From an uncultured Christensenellaceae bacterium (lineage in GTDB: Bacteria; Bacillota; Clostridia; Christensenellales; UBA3700): a stretch of DNA of 64,000 nucleotides. The stretch covers positions 1-64,000 of the forward strand of contig CALWRH010000010.1 of the NCBI GenBank assembly GCA_944383895.1, written 5' to 3'. Both the position numbers and the translations under genes were made by a program. The notes beneath the pieces are model-generated. The model was not told the DNA's origin and did no database searches. It worked only from the letters and a program-made list of their open reading frames with translations. This document shows, piece after piece, positions 36,016 to 45,088 of the stretch (position 1 is the first letter of the stretch; every line of letters begins with the position of its first letter).

Positions 36016-36474
36016 ATATGTCGGGATTTTGAATATTTATTCAAAATTTGATCGGATTATCACGGTTTATACATAAAAACGGGCAGAACGGGCGGTTGAG
36101 CAGCATAAACAATAAAAAATCGCGCAAAAGCCGCAATTTCGATAAAACGAACAGTTTCGCAGACCATTTTGCGTAAAAGCGCGTGGCAAACAGTCAGAAA
36201 CGGAAAATCCCGACGGCAGAAGGAATTAGCTGTCAGATGTTTTTCAGGACAATCTGAAAAAAATATTTCAACGACTTTCGCTTATGGAAAAAATCGGGTC
36301 ATATTTCTGAAAGCGATATAAAAATTGTCATCTTATTATGAAATTTTTCAATATCTAAAAATAAGACAAGTTGATTGACGGTATATAATTCGGTTTTGAT
36401 CGAAAAGATTTAATATATTGTTCAAAATATGTAGGAAATAGGGACATATTTTGTAAAAAAATTAACAAATACCA
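36016..36474. other. AT-rich intergenic region without recognised genes
   Basis: I see no ORF with a ribosome site, no tRNA and no clear structured RNA in this stretch. It may hold upstream control sequence for the XRE gene. Confidence 0.5.
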
Positions 36475-36504
36475 TTGAAATAGTCAAAAAGCTTGTGCTA
36501 TAAT
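36475..36504 (+). promoter_or_regulatory. Promoter of the small XRE gene
   Basis: TTGAAA (36475-36480), 18-base spacer, TATAAT (36499-36504). Confidence 0.6.
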
Positions 36505-36580
36505 AAAGTCAACACGAAAATAATGAATAAAATTCGTATTATATTTAGAAAGGGCGCACAGACGTGCGGAGTAAAAGATT

Positions 36581-36784
36581 ATGGAATTCGGTAAAAATCT
36601 TAAGAGGCTGCGTAAAGTAAAAAACATTTCGCAACAGAGAATCGCAAAAGAGATAGGCGTATCTCAACGTACGGTATCTCATTACGAGAAAGGAGAGAGC
36701 GAACCGTCGCTGCTCTGCCTTTGCAAGATTGCGGAGTTTCTCGGCGTAACCACCGACGAGCTGCTCGGACATGTCTTAGCGTAA
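36581..36784 (+). CDS. Small XRE-type HTH regulator
   Basis: A 67-residue protein that is only a helix-turn-helix domain: LKRLRKVKNISQQRIAKEIG, then VSQRTVSHYEKGESEPSLLC. It resembles repressors of phage, toxin-antitoxin and small regulatory loci. The ATG has only a weak ribosome site (GCGGAG further upstream). Its 3' end overlaps tail-to-tail with a small minus-strand ORF by 9 bp. Confidence 0.85.
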   Translation: MEFGKNLKRLRKVKNISQQRIAKEIGVSQRTVSHYEKGESEPSLLCLCKIAEFLGVTTDELLGHVLA

Positions 36785-37024
36785 AGTAAAAGATTCGACG
36801 TTGTCCTCGAGAAGAGTGTACAACCCGTAAAGTCCGCCGATTATGTCTTTGTCGATAAGTCCCGGATAGGTCTTGTCGAGCGCCATAAGATCCTTGATGA
36901 CAAAAAGTTGTCTTTTTGTTATCGCACGCGCAAAGACTTTGTCGGCGTTGCTCATGCGCGGCTGAAAAGCACGGCTTTTTTCAGTATCGGTATTGCTTGA
37001 AAGATCATAGGTCTTGAATAACAT
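36776..37024 (-). CDS. Small hypothetical protein convergent with the XRE gene
   Basis: An 82-residue hydrophilic protein without membrane segment or recognised family. I chose the start at 37024 because AGGAGG stands about eight bases before that ATG; a longer frame to 37090 lacks one. It overlaps the XRE gene tail by 9 bp. The strong ribosome site argues that it is real. Confidence 0.6.
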   Translation of the reverse strand: MLFKTYDLSSNTDTEKSRAFQPRMSNADKVFARAITKRQLFVIKDLMALDKTYPGLIDKDIIGGLYGLYTLLEDNVESFTLR

Positions 37025-37084
37025 ATATAAGTCCTCCTGGTGGACGGGACGTCCTTTTGTATCTCTATAATATGAGATATAATA

Positions 37085-37099
37085 TGACAATATATGTCA
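37085..37099. promoter_or_regulatory. Inverted repeat TGACA-N5-TGTCA
   Basis: It sits upstream of the minus-strand small gene and of the divergent GH3 gene, within an AT-rich, promoter-like stretch. It is a candidate operator; the binding protein is not known. Confidence 0.4.
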
Positions 37100-37195
37100 G
37101 TTGATTTTGCAAAAGAAAAAAATTTTGCATGGTCGACATTTTTTGAAGAAATAAAGCCGTAAAACGGCAAAGATGGAAGGCGAGAGGGAAAGAAA

Positions 37196-39616
37196 ATGAA
37201 ATACGCAGACTTGATTTCTAAGATGACGGTCGAAGAAAAGGCGTCATTGTGTTCCGGCAGGGACATGTGGCATTTCAAAGGCATTGAAAGACTCGGGATA
37301 CCCCCTATCATGGTTTCAGACGGTCCTCACGGACTCAGGACTCAGAAAGATTCAGGCGTCAGTACGCAGATGAACGTTTCGGTGGACGCGACCTGTTTTC
37401 CGCTTGCGTGTTCGACGGCATGTTCGTGGGACAGAGATCTCGTAAAAGAGATCGCTAAGCGCATCGGCGAAGAGGCTCAGAAAGAGGACGTGCAGGTAGT
37501 GCTCGGTCCGGGCGTAAATATCAAGCGTTCTCCGCTTTGCGGCAGAAATTTCGAATATTTTTCAGAAGATCCGTATTTAAGCGGAGAGTTGGGAGCTGCC
37601 TTCGTAGACGGTCTGCAATCGCAAGGCGTCGGCACTTCGGTCAAGCATTACGCAGTTAACAATCAGGAAACTTACCGTATGTCGGTCAATGCCGTAGTCG
37701 ACGAACGTACTATGAGGGAGATATATCTCCCCGCGTTCGAGGCTGTCGTAAAGAAGAGCAATCCCGCAACGGTGATGTCGTCTTACAACCTTATCAACGG
37801 GCAGTCTGCGACGGAGAACGTTCACGTCCTTGACGATATACTCGAAAAAGAGTGGAATTATAAAGGCATTGTTATCAGCGACTGGGGCGCGGTAAATCAT
37901 CGCGTCGACGGCGTAAAAGCAGGCATGCACGTAGAAATGCCGTCCAGCGGAGGCATGAACGACGAGCTTATAGTCGAGGCTGTAAAAGCGGGTACTCTTG
38001 ACGAAAAGATCCTCGACGAAAGGGTCGACAGAATACTCGATATCGTTTTCGATTTATATAACAAACGCAAACAGGGCGCGACATACGACGTCAAAGAGCA
38101 CAACGAATTTGCACGTAAGGCTGCGGCAGAGTGCTGCGTTCTGCTTAAAAACAAAAACAAGATATTGCCGCTTAATAAAAAGGATAAGATCTTAGTGGTA
38201 GGCGAGATGGCACGTTCTCCGAGATTCCAGGGTGCGGGCAGTTCGTTTATCAACTGCCACAAGATAACGTCGGCACTCGAGGCGTTTGACGAGGACGGCA
38301 TAAAATACGAATTCGAGCCCGGCTATTACAGAAAGACGCGCAAGGACTGCTCTAAACTTATAGACAGTGCGGTCGCTAAAGCGAAGAATTTTGAAAAGGT
38401 AATAATATTCGCGGGACTTCCGGGAGAATACGAGGCTGAAGGCTTTGACCGCAAGAATATGGATATGCCCGCGTCGCACAACGAGCTTATCTCAAGAATT
38501 GCAGGCGTAAACAAGAACGTGGTCGTAGTGCTTTCTGCAGGCGCGGTCGTAACCATGCCGTGGATTAACGACGTCAGAGGAGTTCTGCTTGCGGGTCTTG
38601 CAGGACAGAACAGCGGAGGAGCGGTTGCCGACGTGTTGTACGGAAAGGTAAATCCTTGTGGCAAGATTGCGGAAACCTATCCGCTCAAACTTGCTCACGT
38701 TCCTTCAAGCGCATATTTCCCGGGAGAGAGATACAACGTAGAGTACAGAGAAGGTCTTTATGTCGGTTACAGATATTTCGAGAGCGTGGACGCTCCGGTA
38801 CTGTTCCCGTTCGGATTCGGACTTTCTTATACTACATACAATTACAGAGATCTGACTGTCGACAAGACTGAATTCAAAGCGGACGAGGGCGTTAAAGTCA
38901 GCGTTACCGTTGACAATACGGGTGACAGAGACGGCAAAGAGATAGTGCAGTTGTACGTTCTTCACAACGGCAAGGCGGTATATATGCCTAAAGTGCAGTT
39001 GCGCGCGTTTGATAAGGTCGATGTAGCGGCGAAAAGTTCTGCAACGGTTACGTTTATGCTTGACAAAAGGGCCTTTGCGTTTTATGATGTTAATGAAAAG
39101 GATTGGGTCGTCGAAAGCGGTGATTACGAGATCGCCGTGGGCGGCAACGTCAGAGAGCTCAAGTGCAGGGTAACCGTTAAGGTTGAAGGCACTGACAGCA
39201 GTAAAATCAAATCGACCGCAAAGGGTTGGTATTTATCTCCCGACGTCAAAAAAGCCGTATCAGACGAAGATTTCAATTCCCTTTTTATTGACGGCGTACC
39301 TACGCGCGTATCTCACGAGTGCATAAAAGGTCAGTTCACGTCGGACGACAGCTTAGAAGACATGTCCAAGACGAGCGGACTTGCAAGATTTGCCCTCAGT
39401 ATAATGCGACCGCTTATGCGTATGTCGATGCACGTTGACAAGTACGATCCCAATTATCTGATGATTTGCGAGGTCATGCAGACTTCTCCTCTCAGATCGT
39501 TGGCGTTCAGTTCTCAAGGTGCCTTCAATATGAAGATGGTGGACGGCTTGTTGATCATGATGAACGGACACTTCTTCAAAGGTTTATTTGCTTTACTCAA
39601 GGCTATTTCAAAATAA
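37196..39616 (+). CDS. Beta-glucosidase, GH3 family (cytoplasmic)
   Basis: An 806-residue retaining hydrolase for beta-glucosides or related oligosaccharides. It has no signal peptide. Domains: GH3 barrel (MTVEEKASLCSGRDMWHF; GPGVNIKRSPLCGRNFEYFS; nucleophile Asp in GIVISDWGAV about 230), the alpha/beta C-domain (GRNFEYF partner, AGLPGEYEAEGFDR) and a fibronectin III-like domain (about 570-660). About 130 extra residues follow, with SIMRPLMRMSMHVDKYDP and MICEVMQTSPLR, an extension seen in some clostridial GH3 proteins whose function is unknown. AGAGGG precedes the ATG. Confidence 0.92.
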   Translation: MKYADLISKMTVEEKASLCSGRDMWHFKGIERLGIPPIMVSDGPHGLRTQKDSGVSTQMNVSVDATCFPLACSTACSWDRDLVKEIAKRIGEEAQKEDVQVVLGPGVNIKRSPLCGRNFEYFSEDPYLSGELGAAFVDGLQSQGVGTSVKHYAVNNQETYRMSVNAVVDERTMREIYLPAFEAVVKKSNPATVMSSYNLINGQSATENVHVLDDILEKEWNYKGIVISDWGAVNHRVDGVKAGMHVEMPSSGGMNDELIVEAVKAGTLDEKILDERVDRILDIVFDLYNKRKQGATYDVKEHNEFARKAAAECCVLLKNKNKILPLNKKDKILVVGEMARSPRFQGAGSSFINCHKITSALEAFDEDGIKYEFEPGYYRKTRKDCSKLIDSAVAKAKNFEKVIIFAGLPGEYEAEGFDRKNMDMPASHNELISRIAGVNKNVVVVLSAGAVVTMPWINDVRGVLLAGLAGQNSGGAVADVLYGKVNPCGKIAETYPLKLAHVPSSAYFPGERYNVEYREGLYVGYRYFESVDAPVLFPFGFGLSYTTYNYRDLTVDKTEFKADEGVKVSVTVDNTGDRDGKEIVQLYVLHNGKAVYMPKVQLRAFDKVDVAAKSSATVTFMLDKRAFAFYDVNEKDWVVESGDYEIAVGGNVRELKCRVTVKVEGTDSSKIKSTAKGWYLSPDVKKAVSDEDFNSLFIDGVPTRVSHECIKGQFTSDDSLEDMSKTSGLARFALSIMRPLMRMSMHVDKYDPNYLMICEVMQTSPLRSLAFSSQGAFNMKMVDGLLIMMNGHFFKGLFALLKAISK

Positions 39617-39642
39617 ACAATAGCCTACCCCCTTCTAAAAGG

Positions 39643-39674
39643 CAGGTCGGGAACCAACCCGACCTGTTTTTTTT
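39643..39674 (+). terminator. Rho-independent terminator
   Basis: CAGGTCGGG (39643-39651) pairs perfectly with CCCGACCTG (39658-39666), followed by eight T. Confidence 0.92.
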
Positions 39675-39737
39675 TATTTCTGCCGAAGAAAATCAAACTC
39701 ACGAGCTGTGAGCAATTCCTTTGCGCTTTAGCTGTGT

Positions 39738-39963
39738 CAACTTCACGAGGTAATACCGCAAGAGTATTACCTCGCAAACTTTCCTTGCTAAATCACAAAT
39801 GCTTTAGCTCACAGCTGCGCTCGTTTGAGTTTTCTTCGGCAGATGTTTTATAAGTTTGTCATTGTCCGCAAGGGCATTTCATAGTGTCGCCTTCGGTGTT
39901 TGCCTTATCTTGGCAGAAACTATCTCGCTTACAGCCTCGCCCTGCATTGTCGCCTTCGGCAAA
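39738..39963. repeat. Noncoding direct repeat, copy 1 (226 bp)
   Basis: It begins at CAACTTCACGAGG and ends near CGCCTTCGGCAA. It contains a perfect 11-bp hairpin (CGAGGTAATAC / GTATTACCTCG, 39746-39774). The stretch 39805-39842 is an imperfect inverted copy of 39679-39715, just before the repeat. No ORF runs through it. Confidence 0.8.
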
Positions 39964-40018
39964 TTATTTAATTACTATGATTCTGTGGTAATTGATTTTT
40001 TAGACACTTTAGCATTTG

Positions 40019-40244
40019 CAACTTCACGAGGTAATACCGCAAGAGTATTACCTCGCAAACTTTCCTTGCTAAATCACAAATGCTTTTGCTCGCAGCTACG
40101 CTCGTTTGAGTTTTCTTCGGCAGATGTTTTATAAGTTTGTCATTGTCCGCAAGGGCATTTCATAGTGTTGCCTTCGGCGTTTGCCTTGTCTGCGCAGAAA
40201 CTATTTCGCTTACAGCTTCGATCTGCATTATCGCCTTGGGCAAT
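40019..40244. repeat. Noncoding direct repeat, copy 2 (226 bp)
   Basis: Same order as copy 1 at a period of 281 bp, with the identical hairpin at 40027-40055. The first ~160 bp are nearly identical to copy 1, the last ~60 bp more diverged. Confidence 0.8.
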
Positions 40245-40338
40245 CCTATATAGGAATTATTATTTTTATATAATTTACTATTGATGACATAAAGCGAAAT
40301 CAAAGTTAATAAAAAAATCGGGACACAGGAAATGGTGC

Positions 40339-40363
40339 AAAAAGCGCCGCTGAAAAGCGGCGC
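40339..40363 (-). terminator. Rho-independent terminator of the acyltransferase gene
   Basis: On the minus strand GCGCCGCT pairs with AGCGGCGC and is followed by five T. Confidence 0.85.
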
Positions 40364-40368
40364 GGGTT

Positions 40369-41346
40369 TTATTCGGAAACTTCTTCTTTTGACGAGCGTT
40401 GCCAGAAACGCTTTTTCTTTATCTTGGGAGAGAAGTATTTGTCGTTGTTGTATTCGACGCATTGAGCTATAGCGTCGTGAGCGCGCTGAGTAAGATCGTA
40501 AACGTTCTTCTTTACGGGTAGCTCCGTATTGGGATATACGGGAGGCAAGACCTCTATGCTTACGAGCGGATGCTTGCTGAATATCTTAGTCAGTTTGCGC
40601 GGACGATACTTTATCGCAAGAGGTATGACGGGGACATTGTTCTTTACCGCAAAGTGAAATGCACCCGGTTTGAACGTCCTGATCTTGTCGTACCACGGCC
40701 ACAGTGCGCCTTCGGGGAAGAAGTGTACGAATTTGCCGCGTTGGAGCAGGCCGTCCATTTCTTCGATAAATTTTTTTGTTCCCGCAGTTGTATTGGGGAT
40801 AGGGAAGGCGTTGAGCAGATGCACGATATGTCTGACATAAGGCAGCTGGAAAGTGGTGTGCAGCGTAGGCAGATAGCTCATTTTGGGCCAATTTGCCTGA
40901 CAAGCCATAACGCAGTCCATCATATGAACGTGGTTGCTGACCGTGATCGCGCCCGAACCTTCTTTTATGATACGTCTGATGTACTTCTTGTTTTTGACCT
41001 TAAAGCCGTACATGAAGAAAGTGATTATCGGCAGAAGTGTCATGCCGAACATCCACAGCAGACAACCGAAAAACTTTTTGATAGGATTTCTGATTATATA
41101 TTCAAAATTCTCGTCAAAGACCACATCGAGGAAAGTATTGCTTTCCATCATGTGTTCGTCTTCGTTCTCGGGGTACTCGATAGTATCCTTTACGGGTATG
41201 ATATGAGTTTTTTCTTTTTTCTTTTTTCCGCCCGTTTCTTCGGCAGAGGGGTTATCCTCTTTTACCTCTTCGTCGGTTGAAGTCGCGCCGATTTTTTTAT
41301 CTTCTGCGAGCAGATCTTTTTGAGATATGTTTCTTCTGACTGCCAT
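40369..41346 (-). CDS. 1-acyl-glycerol-3-phosphate acyltransferase (PlsC-like)
   Basis: A 325-residue membrane-associated acyltransferase of phospholipid synthesis. A charged, low-complexity N-terminus of about 75 residues precedes a hydrophobic segment (CLLWMFGMTLLPIITFFMYG) and the LPLAT domain: NHVHMMD (the H-x4-D motif), PIPNT, FFPEGALWPW and VIPLAIKYRP. The N-terminal extension is absent from ordinary PlsC. I chose the ATG at 41346; neither it nor an upstream ATG has a strong ribosome site. Acyl-acceptor specificity is unknown. Confidence 0.83.
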   Translation of the reverse strand: MAVRRNISQKDLLAEDKKIGATSTDEEVKEDNPSAEETGGKKKKEKTHIIPVKDTIEYPENEDEHMMESNTFLDVVFDENFEYIIRNPIKKFFGCLLWMFGMTLLPIITFFMYGFKVKNKKYIRRIIKEGSGAITVSNHVHMMDCVMACQANWPKMSYLPTLHTTFQLPYVRHIVHLLNAFPIPNTTAGTKKFIEEMDGLLQRGKFVHFFPEGALWPWYDKIRTFKPGAFHFAVKNNVPVIPLAIKYRPRKLTKIFSKHPLVSIEVLPPVYPNTELPVKKNVYDLTQRAHDAIAQCVEYNNDKYFSPKIKKKRFWQRSSKEEVSE

Positions 41347-41571
41347 AAATTCAATATACCACACATATGAGTACAAAGTCAATCCAAAGCTTAAGATTTA
41401 CCTTTGCCCCGACATTAGTCGCGTGCCAAGGTTTTTAGATAGGCGCATGCGCTTGCGGATATTATTATGCGGTATTAAAATAATAATATTATAATACTTG
41501 TATTTTATGCCGAACTTTGTTATGATAGTTATGCATAGTTTGACAAAAATGCGGACTATAAGGATGTATCT

Positions 41572-44286
41572 ATGAAAAACAAATTTGCTATTACAACGAT
41601 TATACTGTTGATTGTATGCGTTACGGTTGCCTTTGCAGCTTGCGATAACGATAAATCCGATATCGGCACACCTGAAAACCTCGCGATGAGCGGTAACGTA
41701 CTCAGTTGGCAGTCGGTAGACGGAGCCGACAGTTACGACGTTGAAGTCAACGGAAAAGTCGTCGGCAACACCAAAAGCACCACATATTTTGTGGAGATAG
41801 AAGAAAAAGGAACTTATAATATCCGTGTCAGGGCAAAAGTCGGCGAAAAAGTCAGCGATTTCAGCGAAGTTTACACATACATCGTCAAAGAAATGCTCGC
41901 TAAACCCGTAGCGACTTTTGACGAAGAATCCAAGACGGTCAGCTGGGGCGCGGTCGAAGGCGCGGTAAGCTATACCGTAAGGGTCAGATATACCGACAAG
42001 CAGATCAGCGCTGAAGGCGCAGTGATCGAAATGGCAGAAGGTCTTACGGCTACTTCTTACAAGCTCGAGAAAGAAGAATATACCAAGCCCGGCAGCTTCA
42101 CGATCGAGGTTATGGCTATCGCTGACGAAAATTCCGAGAGCAGCAACAGTCCTTTCAGCGAAGCTTGCATATTCGTTATCGATGCACAGCTCGCGGCTCC
42201 CACGCTCAGCAGTATCACAAGTACCAGAGTGTATTGGAACTCTGTCGCAAACGCGACTTCTTATTATCTCGAGGTCAGAAACGTAGATGATCCCGAAGAA
42301 GTTTACAGCACGACCGTAAAGGCAACGACAAGTACGAGCGTAAGCGTTCTTTTGTCCAATTTCAATATCGAAACTCCCGGCAAATACACCGTCCATATCC
42401 AGACGATAGGTGACGGCGAAGTATACAAGAGCAGTGAGATAACCGATGCAAACGAAGATTTCGTCATCTACAAGCTCGCTCAGCTCGAAGAGGGCTGCAT
42501 TTCTCTCGTCGACAACCAGGACGGTACGGTAAACGCCGTATGGAGAGTTACTGCAGAACAGCTTAAGAACGTCACCTCTTTTACTCTTGTACTCACTCCT
42601 TATGACGAAGAAGGGGACGCAGTTCTTTCCGCACAGAGAATATCTTTCAATCTCGAGAGTACGAGCGATATGGAAAAGCTCACCGTAACTGAGGACGGAG
42701 AATATACCGTTTATTCTTACTGCGTGGATAAAATGTTCGTCCGTGCAGAAGGGGACACCGAAGATCCGCTCAAACCCGCTTATTACGGCAAGCGCTTTAC
42801 GGTAGAACTTTCTTCTTCCAAGAGCGGCAGCGGCGTTATCGCAGGCGCTTCTGTAAAAGCTGAAGAGCAGTATCTCAGCTATAAGATCCCGACTATCAAA
42901 GACGGCTGGTATCAGGTAGGCTCTGCCGCAGAGCTTGCTTATATCGTAAAGAATCCTTCTGCAAGCTATAAGCTTACTGCGAATATAGATTACGAAGGCT
43001 ATGAGTGGATGACGTTAGAGTCTTTCAGCGGCAACTTTGACGGCGGCGTATATATCATTTCTGATATCAAAATAATCGGCAACGGAGATAAAGCAGGTTT
43101 CTTCGGAGAGATAGCTCAGGGAGCGTCTGTTACGGGACTCAAGCTTGTCGACGTTACGATAGATAACGAAGAAGTAAATTACAGCGGAGCGATAGCGGCA
43201 GTTAACAACGGCACCGTAGCCGACTGTGTGGTAGTTGGCAGCGTTAAAGCAAGCATCGCTACTGCGGGCGGACTTGTAGGCGTCAACAACGGCACCGTAA
43301 GATCTTCGCAGTCTTCTGCGGACGTAACGGCTGCGATCGCAGGCGGCGTTGCGGGTATCAACTCCGAAAACGCTACGATCTCATATTCTTCTGCAAGAGG
43401 CAACGTCACTTCTTCGGTAGTTAAAAACGAGGACGAAGAAAAGAATCTTACCGAGGCATATGCAGGCGGTTTCGTAGCCGTAAACGACGGTACTATTCTG
43501 TACGGCTCTTCGATAGGAAACGTCAGCAGCAATAGCGAGATAACGCTTTCCAAACCCAATTACGCAGGCGGTTTCGTAGCTGTCAACAACGGCACCGTAA
43601 GCTATAGCTATTCGGGAGCGAATTACAGCAACGATTCGTCAAAGCGCAATTCGGTAAGCTCTAAAGGCAATGAAAATATCGCTGTAGGAGGCTTTGTAGG
43701 ATACAATACGGGCAATATCAGCTCGTCATATTCCAACGTCGAGGCATCTTCTCCTAATTATTTAGGCGGTTTTGTAGGATACAATGCGTCAGGCAAAATA
43801 GAAAACAGTTACAGTATCGGAGGCGTTAAGATAGGCACGATTTCCGGCGAGGGCGGTTTTGTAGGATTTAACGCAGAAGGAGCAACCGTAGAAAACGTAT
43901 ATTATTATGACAAGGAGCTCGGCGACAGCGCAAACAGAACGGATAAAGAGCTGTCGGAATATGTTGAGATAGGAGATATAGGTCTGACTCTTGCTGAAAA
44001 GCTCGGCGATAACTTCGCTGTTATCGGCGGCGAAAACGGCATCAGAAACGCAGTGCTCAAAGGCTTAATTTACAACGTTACGACCTCGCTTACGATAAGT
44101 CCCGGCGGAGAGATAAAAGCAACTGTTCAGTACGTCGATAACAACGGCGAGTTGCAGACTATCACCGCAGGCAACGAAAGTGCGACAGGCAGCACCGTAT
44201 GCGGCAATCAGAGCAGCGACGGCACAGTGATCATTATGTTCAGCAACGGTTCCGCAAGAGGTCTTGTGATAGTGACCGTAGACTGA
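41572..44286 (+). CDS. Surface lipoprotein with FN3-like modules and GLUG beta-helix repeats
   Basis: A 904-residue lipoprotein (signal to VAFAAC, about residue 24). Residues 35-300 form three fibronectin-III-like units, each with a conserved SW/YW pattern (VLSWQSVDGADSYDVEV, TVSWGAVEGAVSYTVRV, RVYWNSVANATSYYLEV). Residues about 470-770 carry a GLUG-type beta-solenoid: at least seven repeats of the form AGGFVAVNNGTV-SYSYS. The end is a small beta domain. GLUG repeats occur near IgA peptidases and adhesins; no catalytic motif is visible, so adhesion or glycan binding is likely (inference). AAGGA precedes the ATG. Confidence 0.85.
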   Translation: MKNKFAITTIILLIVCVTVAFAACDNDKSDIGTPENLAMSGNVLSWQSVDGADSYDVEVNGKVVGNTKSTTYFVEIEEKGTYNIRVRAKVGEKVSDFSEVYTYIVKEMLAKPVATFDEESKTVSWGAVEGAVSYTVRVRYTDKQISAEGAVIEMAEGLTATSYKLEKEEYTKPGSFTIEVMAIADENSESSNSPFSEACIFVIDAQLAAPTLSSITSTRVYWNSVANATSYYLEVRNVDDPEEVYSTTVKATTSTSVSVLLSNFNIETPGKYTVHIQTIGDGEVYKSSEITDANEDFVIYKLAQLEEGCISLVDNQDGTVNAVWRVTAEQLKNVTSFTLVLTPYDEEGDAVLSAQRISFNLESTSDMEKLTVTEDGEYTVYSYCVDKMFVRAEGDTEDPLKPAYYGKRFTVELSSSKSGSGVIAGASVKAEEQYLSYKIPTIKDGWYQVGSAAELAYIVKNPSASYKLTANIDYEGYEWMTLESFSGNFDGGVYIISDIKIIGNGDKAGFFGEIAQGASVTGLKLVDVTIDNEEVNYSGAIAAVNNGTVADCVVVGSVKASIATAGGLVGVNNGTVRSSQSSADVTAAIAGGVAGINSENATISYSSARGNVTSSVVKNEDEEKNLTEAYAGGFVAVNDGTILYGSSIGNVSSNSEITLSKPNYAGGFVAVNNGTVSYSYSGANYSNDSSKRNSVSSKGNENIAVGGFVGYNTGNISSSYSNVEASSPNYLGGFVGYNASGKIENSYSIGGVKIGTISGEGGFVGFNAEGATVENVYYYDKELGDSANRTDKELSEYVEIGDIGLTLAEKLGDNFAVIGGENGIRNAVLKGLIYNVTTSLTISPGGEIKATVQYVDNNGELQTITAGNESATGSTVCGNQSSDGTVIIMFSNGSARGLVIVTVD

Positions 44287-44306
44287 TAACAAGTAATTCA
44301 GATATC

Positions 44307-44334
44307 ATACCGCGCCGATCGGCGCGGTATTTTT
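44307..44334 (+). terminator. Rho-independent terminator
   Basis: ATACCGCGCC and GGCGCGGTAT form a perfect 10-bp stem around GATC, followed by TTTTAT. Confidence 0.9.
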
Positions 44335-45040
44335 ATGCCTTAAATCAATTTTCGTGCTTTTCAAAAAGTTTGATTTTAACGTTAAACATAGCATATCAAA
44401 TATATTATTCCTATGACATAAAGCCAACCTGTATTCGGATTTCCGTGTTTAACGACAATTATTTGATTGCTTATAAAATCAAAACCATATAAGATAAACC
44501 TCTATAATCTTTATAAAATTTTGTTTTTTACGATACGAGGATAATGCAGGAGAGAACAAGTCTATACGCTTTTCAACATGTTCTGTAACAGCATTAATTG
44601 CTTTTACGGAAACCCGTCTTAAGATAAATCTTTTATTCGGGAAATGTCATGTGCGGTTTATTTGAATAACGAGATATAAGACGTTTTGCAGATAAAAACG
44701 TCTATGATTTTTCTGTTGCGCTTTTCAGCTGTCTGTAACTGCGTCGAATATATGATGTAAGCCAAATACAGTTAAAGTGCAGTATTTTTAATAGCCATTT
44801 CTCCGCGATTTATGAACCTTTAAGTAAAATCGCATACAGGCTCGTTTTGCGGCGATTAAAGAAAAACACATGGCGTTCTGTAAAATGATACTGGGAATAT
44901 CTGAGTGCGACTGCAGGACGCGATAAGAGGCTGATAAGCGATCGGGATTTCTTATGCAGGCTGTCTTTACTATATGCCGCAAAGGAAATACTCAGGCTCT
45001 GAACCGAGAAGGGAAAAAGCGGTTTAACAAACACATGCAC
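44335..45040. other. Gene-free region of about 700 bp
   Basis: No ORF here has a convincing ribosome site, and I recognise no structural RNA. Minus-strand frames near 44788-45040 lack ribosome sites and protein-like composition. It separates two convergent transcription units. Confidence 0.5.
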
Positions 45041-45069
45041 AAAAAAAGACCCGCCTTTGAGGGCGGGTC
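45041..45069 (-). terminator. Rho-independent terminator of the pot operon
   Basis: Minus strand: GACCCGCC pairs with GGCGGGTC, followed by seven T. Confidence 0.92.
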
Positions 45070-45088
45070 GGTATAACTGTTTTTTGCG

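Noticed and set aside
39466..40134. Plus-strand frames of 81 and 92 codons at the GH3 end and across the direct repeats.
   Set aside because: One is an out-of-frame overlap of the GH3 gene, the other runs through noncoding repeats without a ribosome site.
39738..40244. CRISPR array as an explanation for the repeats.
   Set aside because: Units are 226 bp at a 281-bp period and only two in number; CRISPR repeats are 24-40 bp with short unique spacers, and no cas gene is near. The same reasoning excludes the 276-bp array at 55845-56396.
44788..45040. Minus-strand frames of 64-76 codons before the pot terminator.
   Set aside because: No ribosome site and no protein-like pattern; they lie between two terminators.
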